Positions 47,050 through 58,360 of a stretch of 64,000 bases of DNA are shown piece by piece. Origin of the DNA: Zea mays (taxonomy: Eukaryota; Streptophyta; Magnoliopsida; Poales; Poaceae). Location of the stretch: the NCBI RefSeq assembly GCF_902167145.1, contig NC_050101.1, positions 111,319,789 through 111,383,788 on the forward strand. The letters are read 5' to 3'. The notes under the pieces are model-generated. The model made no database searches. It saw nothing but the letters and a program-made list of their open reading frames with translations, and was not told the DNA's origin. Position numbers and translations under genes: made by a program. Positions within the stretch are counted from its first letter, which is position 1; each line of letters opens with the position of its first letter.

Positions 47050-48276
47050 GTCAGGTTGTGGCATAAAACGCAAAGTAGGTCCAGGTGCTGGTTGGTTAAC
47101 CATTTCCGTAAGTATTTATTCTCTATTTCAATCCAATATCGATGCTTCTTATATAGTACCACGAGTGATATTTCAAAAATCATTTTGTTGATATTTATTT
47201 CGACACTAGTAGTTTTTTGTTTCTGGACTACTCGGCACCGTTTATTCTGCTTTTACTATGGGCACCAGCTACAAATGTGTATGTTGATTGTTCCACTCGA
47301 ACCAACTCAACAATTTAATCATATCTATTAACGAAACTGAGGATTGTGTACTTTATAAATTCAAAATGTCTCAAACAATTCTGGCAGACACGAAGCGCGG
47401 TGGAGTCGGAAGACGACATAGCATGTACTTTGGAATGATGTTTGTTGCCTGGGACACACATCATACCATGGAAGAGTAAGTTCACATATTCACAAGTTAA
47501 CCTAGTCCCATAAGATGTAAATAAAGTCTGTTCTTTTATTCTTGTCTCTATATACATCCGTGTTTGATAGAATATTTTGAATTTCACCTCAAATGGAACC
47601 TAGATATTAGGTGGATCAGCACATGGGTCCATATCGCTAGTGAGGCTCTCGTGGTAGTATCCTACTATAAGTGAGCTACTGTGCCTAAGACCCTCAACCT
47701 AACCTTACCGAGCTCATCAAACAATCATCAAATGGTTGGGCACATACAAGACAACATGCATGCATTAATATTTGTCTTTACACTGCACACAAAAACCAAC
47801 TACATGTAATAGCATTACATATGTTGTGTGTATTATGCTGGCTTATATTAATGTTTGCATTTACAGTAACGATACTACTGGCCAAAATTTTGGGAGTAGG
47901 CTGGCTCCAACACTTCCTCGCAAAGATCTTTGGAACAGATGACCACCTGCATGGTGATGAATCCCATACGACAACCGTGCATGGTGATGAATCCCAGACG
48001 ACGAACACTAATGGTGATGAATCACAGACGACGAACACGCATGTCACATCGCCGTCCTCTTTGTATCACACAGCATCACCTTCTTCGCTCTACTACTCCC
48101 CCGAGCAATCACCGACCAATAACACCAACCATCAACCTCCCCCGTCGCCGCCGCCTTCACCGTCCTCCCCTCACACCATAGAACTGCAAATGTCCGAGGT
48201 ACCAAACATCGGTACCTCTGGCATGAATGAAGAGGAGGGCGGCGATGACTATATTCGAGAATGGGTAAGTGAATGA
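47050..48276 (+). CDS. Unrecognised membrane-protein gene, duplication copy 2 (3' exons)
   Basis: Pieces parallel to copy 1: 47050-47107 before CCGTAAG; a hydrophobic piece about 47185-47280 (LIFISTLVVFCFW); 47366-47476 (MSQTILADTKRGG to AWDTHHTMEE) before GTAAG; and a last exon from about 47867 to a stop at 48274, open throughout. The last exon holds a likely amphipathic segment ILGVGWLQHFLAKIFG, three 10-residue repeats (VHGDESQTTN type), a Ser/Pro-rich region and an acidic tail. Several transmembrane-like stretches suggest a membrane protein. No family is recognised and exon joins are unproven. This copy lacks the nonsense codon of copy 1. Confidence 0.35.
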
Positions 48277-48531
48277 ATGGTCGATTGGATTTATGGTATG
48301 GTTTAATATAGACGTGACTACGGTGGAGACACATTTGTTGTATGGATATCTTTGACATGGTAAGACATGTTTCATGTGTATTCTTGTATCCATACTACTC
48401 TACAAGGAAGATATGTTATAATGATGGATGAATGTAATCTGAACAAGCTCATTTATTTGGTTGCTCATGACGTCGCATAGGATTGTTGAAGTGCCCCGAT
48501 CCCTCGAAGATCTCAATATAACAAAAACTCT

Positions 48532-48850
48532 CACTACCAGACACAGTTGCTTTGCCGAGTGCTTCCGACAAATTGTTTGCCGAGTGTGACTCTCGGCAAA
48601 AAATCTCGGCGCGCTATACATCGACAGCGACTACTTTGTGGAGTACTTTTTGTTATGCACTTGAACAAGGAAAAGTCATCTTCACAGCACCAAGTGATAG
48701 TGACAGAGCCTTTGCCGAGTGTTTTGTCCTCGGCAAACGAGATCTGTGCCGAGGGTCTTAGTTTGTCGAGAGTGGCACTCGACAAAGTGCTCGATAAATT
48801 GCACTCGACAAAGAGTCGAGCACTCGGTAAAGAGCCAGATTTCGGTAGCG
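48532..48850. mobile_element. 319-bp non-autonomous CACTA element in duplication copy 2
   Basis: Begins CACTACCAGACACAGTTGCT and ends with the inverted form of CGCTACCGAAATCTGGCTCT (first C of the CACTA motif altered). Subterminal motifs 'tttgccgagtg' and 'cactcgacaaag' occur in both orientations, typical of CACTA ends. Flanking triplets are TCT and TAT, a three-base duplication with one change. Copy 1 of the duplication has no insertion here (about 44758), so it serves as the empty site. Confidence 0.8.
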
Positions 48851-48935
48851 TATATATTTAACTGAACATGGTCAGAGAATTATATTTATGCTTTAGATGA
48901 TAATGAGTCATATATATATAGTTTATATATTAAGA

Positions 48936-49930
48936 GCCATGGGCTTCCAATAATAAAGGAAGCCCACGCTGGTACACGGGTCAACCAACTCCGGTCAGAC
49001 CATTTGACTCTATGCACCGGTCAGACCACATTGACGCCGTATAAACAGTCGTTGCCATCCCCTCCCCATTATTCTTGCATGACAATCGTGGGCTTTCATC
49101 AACTGTCCTCGCCGACTAGGAAAGCGAAGCCTCTTTCCCCCCCCCCCCCCCCCGAGTCGGAAGCCCAGCCGCTTGCACCTGCCGCCATTCCAACCCTAAC
49201 CAGCGCATTGTTTCAGTTGGAGGATCGATTGGAAGACTCGACATTGCTCATCAAGCTCTGGGCGTTCGACGAACACCGGATACTACGAAGCATCAGACAC
49301 CGAAATAGGTATCCTCGTCGATCCGACATCGTTCGACTATTTCTAATTTCTCTTATAACAAAGCCGGTTCAAAACGATGCATGTGGGGCTATCCACGTCA
49401 TCGTTAAATTGTACACCATTGGATTACAAAGCAAGGGCTCATGTTGCTCTTGTTGCAGCAGCTTATGGTTTGGTCAAAAGGGGGCCGACTGCTTTCTAGA
49501 GATATCCGCCGACCACTTCTCCAATTCTCCTTCCTTGCTTCTCGCTTCTTCTCCCAACTGTGGCACTTTACATCACTTTGGTCCTTTCTGGATCAACACA
49601 TGCGCTTCATCTACCGCGGGTTCCTACTCGGCTCCGTTTGTTTTGGTGAGATATAGGTTTTGCTTATCCCTTCTCTCTGTTCATTCGGTTTCGTCGGCAT
49701 TAGGTTCCTCGTTGACTCCGCCTCTGTACTGAAGTTTCCTCTCGACTGGCTTCTTCCTCGGCTCCGATTGTTTGCTCAGATATGATATTTTATCTTTCAT
49801 CGTCCATTTTGGTTCGGTGGACATCTATTTGTTTCCAGATCCGTGCTTTCAATCATGCTCAGCATCCTTTTGCTAAGATTTTCTTGTACCGGAGAACCTC
49901 ATGCTTTTTTGGACTCCTCAATTTCCCCCC
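48936..49930. other. Intergenic region with a C17 run and an unsupported open frame
   Basis: An open frame of 242 codons runs 49004-49732 on the plus strand, but it includes a 17-base C homopolymer (49137-49153), has no recognisable domain, and reads like translated low-complexity DNA. I do not call it a gene. Confidence 0.4.
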
Positions 49931-50295
49931 AAAATTTTAGGGTTTAGGCTTTTCTCTAATTTTGGCTTCTCGATCTAATCCATGATTTTTCTCCTCCATT
50001 TTAGGGTGCGTGTATTGCTTGTGTTTTATTTCACCCACAAAACATTTTTCTTGCTCATAGATTGCTGCATGAACTCATTTGAGGACATAGGAACTCCGAA
50101 TGTCTCTGCTCCTCATTTTTCCCCAAAAAAATTTGGGTTTAGGCTTTTCTCTGATTTTGGCTTCTCGGTCTAATCCATGATTTGTTTCCTCCATTTTAGG
50201 ATGCGTGTATTGCTTGCATTTCATTTCACCCACAAAACATTTTTCATGCTCATAGATTGTTGTAGGAAGTCTTTTTTGGGACATAGCAACTTTGT
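49918..50295. repeat. 195-bp tandem duplication
   Basis: The stretch beginning 'ggtttaggcttttctct' at 49941 recurs at 50136, and similarity continues through 'cacccacaaaacattttt' to 'ggacatag'. About 85-90 percent identical by eye. Confidence 0.85.
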
Positions 50296-50849
50296 CGCCT
50301 AGTTGTTGTACAACAAAAATAGTAATCTATTTCACCTATGTAAAATCTAGATTCGATTCTATTCCTTCCCGATTTCTACATCCACTCTTAGAGGTTCTGG
50401 TGTTACTCAAAATGCTTCTAATTTTGTGTTTTGTCCTAAGATCTTTGTCTTCATTTTCCCTGCTTTAACCAAAAAATAATTTTTGATTGCTGCTGGTTAC
50501 GTAAATTTCCTTGCCTCTCATTGTTTAATGTGTAAGTTTCCTAAAATTAGCCGATGCAGCTAAGGCACATCGAGGTCAACATCTATTGATACATGGATGC
50601 AAGTATTGTTCAAGCTTCATGTTGAATAGGGTTTACAGATTTATTGCATTATTACTAAAGCTGCGTAAAAAGGGCTAAATTTATGTTCTAAGCTTTTTTT
50701 ATAAGGCATTCAGGCAGAATTTGATTTGGGCACAAGGAATAATTTATCCAGTCCTTAAAGATTTTCCTAATGAGGTAATTATCATTTATTTAGACTATTC
50801 TTGACTCACGAGGTAATTATCACTTACTTAGACCTGATCTAGGCGCAAT
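50296..50849. other. AT-rich intergenic DNA
   Basis: No gene, RNA or repeat recognised. Confidence 0.5.
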
Positions 50850-52585
50850 GAATGACCATAGTATTCGCTCTGGAAGAAAAAGCACCTCGCTAGAAGATAG
50901 GTATGTATTTGAACCTTCTAGAATTACGTATCTTTCTTTACGTAGTATTTTGTTTATTAAAATTGCATTAGTTTTATAATTCCTTGTCCAAATATTAGAT
51001 ATGTGTTAAATGAAATGTTCGTTTTTTGTTTTGGTGAAAATATGTGTACCTATAATTTTTTCACATATATATTCATCTACTCTTATATTTGTTTCTTATT
51101 GTTACAACTGTTCATAATAGAAAATTGCATAGTTGTGTTTTTCTCATGCATTCTTACATCCCTATAATTATATAGAATAATGATGAATAATCACAACAAT
51201 AGCCATCTGGCCAACTCTGTATAAAAACATACTCCCTCCGTTTTTAGTGTAAAATTGCATTAGCCAGCGTCAAATAAAAAATAGAGGTTGTACTATTTTT
51301 TGGGTGTCGTCCATTCAACAAGGTACATAATGCAGTGAATTTATTAACTAATTATAGTTGTTTGTTAAAACCCTTTCCATGTTGTACTCCCTAACACATT
51401 TGCTCTCAAGCTTTGTGGCCTACAACAATGGAATTTACTGCGATAGAAGCCGTGCCCCGGATTTTTTTCGCAACCTGCACTGCTATTTTTTCTATGTGAA
51501 GTTTTTTTGATCAAACATTATTGTCAATGTCATATCAGATGAGGTATACATATCTCCAAAGTTGCTACTACACACTACTCGCCCTTCCTTATTTTCCTTC
51601 ACCTCCTCGCCCCAGAATATCCACCTTCATCTAATTTTGACTATTCATTTTATCGATCATTTGTGTACAAATGGCCACATTCCTATATATGATTAACAAT
51701 TTACGCCGTTTGTTTTTGCCAACGTAGTGCTCTGTGCTCCATATTTTTATGCCTTTGAATGGAATTTTAGTTTGTAGCTAATGGAGTGACTAATGAAAAT
51801 ATCTTTTTTTCAAACAATAGCTAATTACCACTAACTTCTTCAAAACTATTTGTTCCCAACTTAAAGGATATCTTGAGGATCGAAGCGACACATTAAAGAG
51901 TTATAGTTTCATATAAATTGGGTTAGGTTGTGCAGTTTTCTCTTCATTTTTTAGAGGGGACACTTACATTATTGTTTTTTCTTAACTACGAGGAATTATA
52001 CAACTAATATTTCTCTTTCCTCTATGTCAATAACCATTCCATTACTCCAATGACCATCCTATTCGCTCTGAAAGAAAAAAGAACATCACTGTAAGATAAG
52101 TATGTACCTCAACCTTAATTCTATAAATACGTCTATTTCTTTACGTAGTTTTTTAAAATTCAAATTGCAGTAATTTCCTAAATTTCTCCCTCAAAATCTT
52201 AGATACGGAACTACACATTTTTTGTTTCGGTGTAAATGTGTACCTATATATTTTCCACATATATATATTCATCTGTTCTTATATTCATTTATTATCGTTA
52301 CAAAGTTCGTAATATAACACTGCACAATTGTGTTTTCTCATGCATTCTTACATCCCTGTATTTATAATGACTATCATATTCACTCTAAAATAAAAAGAAC
52401 CCAACTATAAGATAGGCATGTATTTCAACCTTACTTCTAGAATTACGTCTCTTTCTTTACATAGTCTTTTAAAATTGAAATTGCATTAATTTCCTAATGT
52501 TCCCCAAAAGCATAGATATGAAACTGTGCATTTTTTTGTTTCAGTGCAAATTCGTGTAAATATATATTTTCCACAGATATATTTC
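50850..52585. repeat. Three copies of a ~330-bp AT-rich repeat (50850-51190, 52042-52370, 52371-52585)
   Basis: Each copy runs from a 'tattc(g/a)ctct' block through 'gaattacgt(a/c)tctttctttac', 'tttttgttt' and 'ttttccaca(t/g)atata'; the first two end 'ctcatgcattcttacatccct'. Copies 2 and 3 are in direct tandem, copy 3 is cut short where a GC-rich island starts. Copy 1 lies 1.2 kb upstream. Sequence between 51191 and 52041 shows nothing recognisable. Confidence 0.8.
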
Positions 52586-52797
52586 TCGGCCTCTGTTGAG
52601 GGCGGCGACTGGCAAAGGATGAGGGAATGCGTGGACCTGGGGTTCGCCGGCCTCGCCCTCAACTCCGATTGCAACGCTCTATCTAAGGTCGTTTTGGACC
52701 GTCCTACGAAGACCTGTGCCGTTCGAAGAACTAGGCTTCACCGGCTTCGCCCTATGCTACGACTGCAACACGCTCTCTAATTTCATCAAGGATCAAG
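52586..52797 (+). other. GC-rich exon-like island with an internal repeat
   Basis: This 210-bp island stands out from AT-rich surroundings. In one frame it reads EGGDWQRMRECVDLGFAGLA and LNSDCNALSKVVLD; in the next frame a similar unit ELGFTGFALCYDCNTLSNFI follows. The two units are clearly related, so it looks like a captured or relic coding fragment with a frameshift. Family not recognised. Confidence 0.4.
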
Positions 52798-53017
52798 GTA
52801 CAAACGGTTGAATGTTGTTGCAACACATGTTGCTGCAACGCTCAATGTTTTTTTGCCACTGCTACTCAGGGATATTTTTTTCCCTCCGGGACCTTTAATT
52901 TTGTGTACTATAATAGAGAATAGTCCTCCGACCATTTATATATGAGCACATATATTTTTTATTTCTCTTTATACCGACACCATAACATCAGTTTATACTT
53001 TTTAGAATCTTCAGCCC

Positions 53018-53268
53018 ATTCTTCATTACATCAGATTCTGTTTAGCAGTTTTCACACCCTTCTTCGTCATATCAAATTCTATTTTGTGACCTTTCAAACT
53101 CTTCTTCATTACACCAGATCCTATATTTCGAGTTTTCAGATCCTTATTCATCACATCTGATTTTACCTTTTGAGTTTTCACACCCTTCTTCATAACAACT
53201 AATTCAAACTTTTCAGTTTTCAAGTTCTTTTTGCTGGCTTTGAACAGACTCTCCCCCTATATGCATGT
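53018..53268 (-). repeat. 42-bp (14-codon) degenerate tandem repeat with an open minus-strand frame
   Basis: About five units; on the minus strand they translate as VMKKGVKTQKVKSD, VMNKDLKTRNIGSG, VMKKSLKGHKIEFD and MTKKGVKTAKQNLM, preceded by a related KKNLKTEKFELV. The frame stays open over 250 bases although the DNA units differ considerably. Lysine-rich. It could be a relic of a repeat protein or chance. No neighbours support a gene. Confidence 0.45.
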
Positions 53269-53774
53269 TGTACATGTAGACTCACCATCCCCACTACTTT
53301 CACCAACTTTCATAACTGTCCTTCTACCTCTACTTAGTTGTTCATCTCAAACCAGAAAAAATATACATACTCATATATTTATTATTTCTCTTTACGCCTA
53401 GCATTTCCATAGAGTTACGTTGTTCAGCAAAAAAACATAACTTCTTCCATTGTATACCAATATCATAATCATGATAGCTTCTCCTTATAGAACATGGCAA
53501 TAAGCACCTGATATCCTAAGAATATGGCTGACTGGTAGCTGATAAATGTTATAGCATTAACCTTTGTGTTGGTTTTTTGTTAGTTAGGTAAAAATTATGC
53601 CCAATTATGAATTTTGAATATTAGTATGTTCAACTGCAACTTGAATCATTTTAATCCTCTATTTTATTGTTTCTACAGACCTTTGGTTTCACTTGCGTAT
53701 CCACTAACCTTTTCTTGGAACTATGTTGCAATTTTATTTTCTTGTTCTTCATGTTCTTGGACATCATCTCAACC

Positions 53775-54245
53775 ATACAATGGGATTCATTGAAATATCA
53801 GGAGGGTTGTTGTACACATGAGCGGAGGTCGAACCCTTCTTGCAGGGCTCTTAATGTATGAAGTATGCCATGCTATTGAATCAATGTGAGATAATTCCAT
53901 TTTTTGTGCACTAACTTACTTTTAGTGCACTTATTTGGTGTCGTAAACATTAATATTTTTAGTTATACTTCAGTAAAATTGTAAGCATATTAATCAAGAA
54001 TTCCTATGTACAAATATTTTGTTATGTTACAGCTGTATTTCGTTGGACAAGGTTACTGCTTTCAACTTTGTTGCTCGGAGCCTCCACCTCAACCATGTCT
54101 TTATTCTTTGTGTTAGTTCAATTGGATTCATTAAAATATCAGGAGGGTTGTTGTACATGTGAAATGACGCCACCCCTTCTTGCAGGGCTCTTAATCTAAG
54201 GTAATCTATGGAATACACCATGCTATTGATTCAAGATGGCATAAT
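53775..54245. repeat. Direct repeat, about 120 bp, at 53775-53900 and 54118-54245
   Basis: Both copies contain 'atcaggagggttgttgtaca', 'cccttcttgcagggctctta' and 'gccatgctattga'-like endings. Offset about 343 bp. 'ttgcaggg' in each looks like a splice acceptor, so these may be duplicated intron-exon junctions, but I see no frame. Confidence 0.75.
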
Positions 54246-54890
54246 TCCATGTTGACATAGAGAAATTATTTACACCCACCTAGATTTACTTTTAGTGTTG
54301 AAAAATCTACTAAATGTTGTGTTTCAAAATGTATTTTGTTAAATCCCTCGTAATGCAGCATATATCATTAGGGATGATGATTAATTGCTTATAATGCATC
54401 ATAGCATGTGTTGTTATATCTGCATAATTAACTATTCTATACTGTAAACAATTGTCTATATATGTGTATATATTTACATACATTGCTGCTCCTATATGTC
54501 TAAAATAACACTCTTTAAACTATAAAAACAAATCGGGAAAACACTCGCGCAACCTTCATAATGATGATAGTACATCGCTAGGCTTTATATTTACTTTATG
54601 GAGGTGCTTAGATGTTTCTTTAGCTGTTATTGTTTTATTTTCTTAGTAATTCTGGTTGTCATACAACTTCTTTTTTATTTGAGGACACAAAAGTTTAGGT
54701 GGAGTTTTTCTGCTTTACCTTGAAGAAATTGATGTTTGTTCTCGGTGTGCCTAAACATAATACTTGATTCATTTAAGATATACTGCCTTGCCTAGCTGCT
54801 ATTTTCTGATTAGTAATCTAACTACATTTTTCTTCGAACCTTTCTCAATAATGAAATAGATTTATGATACATGAAACTAATTAGAACTAA
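54246..54890. other. AT-rich intergenic DNA
   Basis: No gene, RNA or repeat recognised. Confidence 0.5.
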
Positions 54891-54899
54891 AATGGTTTA

Positions 54900-55060
54900 C
54901 ATGAAAAAAACGGCGGCGTGGTCGCCGACACCCTGCCCACGGGCCACGGCCACACCCCCCACGACCACCATCACATCGGCATGCAAGGAAAGCGACGACG
55001 CCGCCCCCCTAAATTTTGCAGGAGCTTCATCCACCCCCCAAAAAACACCTCTCAGATAGC
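54900..55060 (+). other. Short GC-rich exon-like island
   Basis: A 160-bp GC-rich block in AT-rich DNA. One frame reads GVVADTLPTGHGHTPHDHHH, then GMQGKRRRRPPKFC; another reads a Pro/Thr/Ala-rich peptide ending at 55059. No family is recognised. It may be a gene fragment carried by a transposon. Confidence 0.3.
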
Positions 55061-55247
55061 GCTGTGATCTGCACTACACTTTTTCATTGCAGATTTATTT
55101 ACATAGACTCATGAATGTTTATTAGCCTAGTTTCCTAACCAATTCTGCAGGTCGGCCCTTTGCGCTAAGCGAAACTGTATCTAATTCTCAGGATTTTCGA
55201 CTCCTGTTTCCCCAATTTTAATTGTAGCCCATCAATTCCTACCTATA

Positions 55248-55770
55248 TTACCTTATTTGATTTTGGTCAGCTAGCTCAGCCTGTAATACACACTCCTCCA
55301 CGTCGTGCTCGCCGACTCCCCGCTCAATCCCTTCTTCTCTCACGGTAATACACGCGAGGTTCAACACAATGGGTTCATTCCATTCGTGGCAGTGTTCAAC
55401 ACAATGGTTAGGGGTTGAGGTTTTATACATGTGTATGTGGTTTGCAGAGATCAGCGGTGAGGACGACATTGGGGATAGAGACCTAGGGTTCTCCAAGTGG
55501 GCCGAGAAACTCCATGGCGATGTCACAGGTTTCGTGCAGTTCTTTAAATTTATTTTGCCCGATTGTAAGGGAACTGTGTCCTCTATAAGCTCGCGCTCGT
55601 GCCGCACCGGGACTAGTACCCCTTCTTCCTGCAAGTCTGGTTCAATTAAAATTTTTTGTTTTGTCATGTTGCAGAGTACTTGGCGAGCTATGATATGTCA
55701 TTACCTTAGTGAAAATACTGCTTCTAATATATCAGTAATTTTTAGCTGTGCAGATCTTGTCATCATATAA
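55248..55770. other. Exon-like fragment region, both strands open
   Basis: After TGTGGTTTGCAG the plus strand reads EISGEDDIGDRDLGFSKWAE then KLHGDVT before GGTTTC (55447-55530). The minus strand is open for 139 codons over 55667-55248 (acidic, EEG- and GVGEHDVEE-containing). I recognise neither. One may be a captured exon; both could be chance. Confidence 0.3.
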
Positions 55771-57149
55771 ACGTTGTAAACATTATAAAATAGAGGATCG
55801 ATTTGAACTCTTGAGATTGTGGAGTGCATGCCTAGCCTAAATATGAAACTTAGCGTTGGCATTAGTAATTTTAGGTGTTACCTGAATGAATTGTTTCATA
55901 CTTGAATAATTTTCCCTATGTTAGTAATCAGTTTCTAGCTCTGGTTGGCGTGCCATGATTCTTGCCAACAGAACAATAGTGTACTTGGTTGTTGTGTGAG
56001 TTTTTAGAAAGTTCAGATTTTTTTTCTGATCATCGACTCTTGGAAATGTGGAGTGCATGCCTAGCCTAAATGTGAAACTTAGCATTGACATTTGTAATTT
56101 GAAGCGTAATATGAAGGAATTTCTTCATACGCAGGATTTCAAATTGCTCCCACAATAAAGATGACACAACATAGCTGGGAACTTCATTTCACACCGAGTC
56201 ATACTTTCACTGTAAATGACAAACTGGTGCTACAAAATTTGTCCAACATCCATTTTACTTGCTATGTAGATATCTAGCTAAAGCTATAACATATTGCCTC
56301 TAGATTTAGCCATTTAGGAACGATCGTATTCACAATCCAAACAAGGTAGGTGACATCAACGAACAATTGAAGCACACCCAATTAGGTTATGTTTGCTGCG
56401 TCTGAGGTCATTCGGTTTAAGCTTCATTTCCTGACACGCCCGTCAAAATTGTGTAACAATTGTATTTGGACCTTCAATAGTATTAACCGCTTGTGTTTCT
56501 TCAGGTTGTCGAGGCCGTTTACGATGTAGTTTGTTGTTGTAGCTCCTGTGATGGCTATATTCTCTATAAAATGAATTTCATCTTCACGGCTTCTCACAAA
56601 CTTCGTAAGTTTATTTGATAGAATATTCATAAACAATCAATTTATGCTTGATGTTTTAGGAAAAATGGGCGCATTGAAGTCTTGAAGGACTTTTAGAGAT
56701 ACTAATTTGAGAGTTGGTGGAAATAAAAATAGGGTTGGCTCCATCAAACTGCACAAAAAAATCAACAGCACTTCTCATTATCATGCAAGGAAAATCAAAC
56801 TTAGGAGCATCTTCCCATTTCGTCAGCAGCTGAGCCGATCGTGATCTCTGATCATTATACAATCATGGAAACAAATAATACAGCTTTGTTCTGCAAGTTT
56901 TGTACAATAGTTCTTGACCCAGATTGACTACTACTATATTCACAACATCATCCACAAACATCATTCTAAGAAAACTAACATCATATGATGGTATGTAAAG
57001 CATGTTTAGTGTCCAAAAAATGATTACAACCTTCTTATACATTCTTTAATTTATTGCGTCATTTGGCTAAAAAATCTCATTCGGGTCGACTTGTTTAGCG
57101 TTTACAATGTCTCAGGGTTTTTCGATTCGTAGCCATACATTCTTGAATC
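55771..57149. other. AT-rich intergenic DNA with short minus-strand frames
   Basis: Minus-strand frames at 56862-56656 (KWEDAPKFDFPCMIMRSAVD) and 56636-56424 have ordinary protein-like composition and lie close together, but no family is recognised and no splice pattern is convincing. A repeat 'tggagtgcatgcctagccta' occurs at 55821 and 56048. Confidence 0.35.
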
Positions 57150-58078
57150 TTTTGCGTCATTTGGCAAAGAAACATTTTTCAGCACTCAGTAAAGACTTTG
57201 CGGGGTGTCGAAAAACACTCAGGAAAGAAAAGCACTCGGCAAATTAAAAATCACAAAAACCCAAAAAATAGCAAAACATTTTATAAAATTCGGGGGACAA
57301 CTCCCCAACCACTGTCATTGCCCTACGCATCGACTCTACCATTTTTTACCATTTTGAATCAAATTTATGTGTTTTGTGAATGTGAGATTCGAACTCGCAA
57401 ACCTCTCATGCGTGCATAACCTCCTCTGTCACTACACTACTAGAACAATTGTGTTTATATTATGTTTTCATTCCTCATATATTGTAACAAATTGAGAGTA
57501 ATTTGATTATTTGAGGCACTAAATGAATTCAATTGAAATAATTGTCAACTATAGAATTGCGTAACTTTTCAAGGTATACAACTTCTATTTTGATAGTTTC
57601 TACATCTGAGGCTCTTTATAAATTTTAAAGTTCAAACATAGTTTTGCATGACGAGATGATTTCAAACCAAAACATTGTCAACTACAAAGTTTCATAACTC
57701 TTCAAGACCTACAACTTTCATGTTGGTGGTTTTCCCTTTCGAGGTCATTTTCAAAATTCAAATTTTAATTTTTTTTTAAATTCAGACGTAGTTTTTGTTA
57801 ACAAGATGACTTCAAATGAAAACGTTGCCAACTACAAAATTCTATAACTTCCCAAGATCTACAAAGTTTATTTTGATTGTTTGGCATTTTGTTTATCCCA
57901 CATGATGGTTCTAACATTATGCACAAAACTTATACATCTCTCTTGTAGTTTCATAAACTACTACGATAGATATAGGGTTTATGAACAAATTTACTTTTAT
58001 TTTGTCATATGAAGAAATGATCAAAATATAAATTATACATCTTGATGAGTCATACAAATTTGTAGTTGAAAACCTTTT
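57150..58078. mobile_element. Second CACTA-like remnant
   Basis: Contains 'gcactcggcaaa'-type motifs near 57184-57242 and, at 57380-57640, a stretch resembling 45470-45760 ('gattcgaac', 'aaatgaattc', 'ttgtcaacta'). Several degenerate units around 'gtcaactacaaa(g/a)tt' follow at 57540, 57680 and 57828. Such blocks are common in grass CACTA elements. No ends or transposase were found; element D begins at 58079. Confidence 0.5.
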
Positions 58079-58360
58079 TGTCAAAGAGGGAATTCTCCAG
58101 CCGGGTGGCGGAACGCACCGCCCTAAATCCTAAGATGAGGAGGGGCCTAAGCGTTTTGTCTGCTAGCTAGATGGATGAAGAACACAAGAACACACCAGGG
58201 TTTAGAGTGGTTCGGGCCGCCGGAGCGTAATACCCTACTCCACTGTGAGATGTATTGAGCTTGTAAGTGTGTGTGGGAGTCTAAGTTGGATCTGAGTGAG
58301 CTTGCCTTGTAACGCCGTGTGCCCTCCCTTTTATAGCTCAACGGGGCACGTACAAGGATA
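58079..58360 (-). repeat. 3' LTR of element D (start certain, end not resolved)
   Basis: 58079-~58360 matches 63730-64000 with few differences and one 15-bp indel before the TATA-like box (58326-58337, minus strand CTATAAAAGGG). The LTR extends further, but its outer end cannot be found because the other copy leaves the window. The first five flanking bases on the left are CTTTT. Confidence 0.75.

Larger units (their letters stand above)
43191..48935 (+). repeat. Tandem duplication, copies at 43191-~44815 and 47050-~48935
   Basis: The copies start at the same bases ('gtcagg') and run in parallel with small indels; the offset at the start is 3,859 bp. Copy 1 has extra sequence around 44460-44530, and copy 2 has a 319-bp CACTA-type insertion at 48532-48850. 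The similarity continues past the stop codon to 'gagaattacatttatgctt', so a genomic segment was duplicated, not just coding exons. Confidence 0.9.

Noticed and set aside
49004..49732. 242-codon open frame as a gene
   Set aside because: It spans a 17-base C run, has no domain, no splice context and odd composition.
48936..58078. A whole Helitron spanning the AT-rich region
   Set aside because: I could not find a TC start and a CTRR end with a hairpin that pair convincingly; only the fragment content is suggestive.
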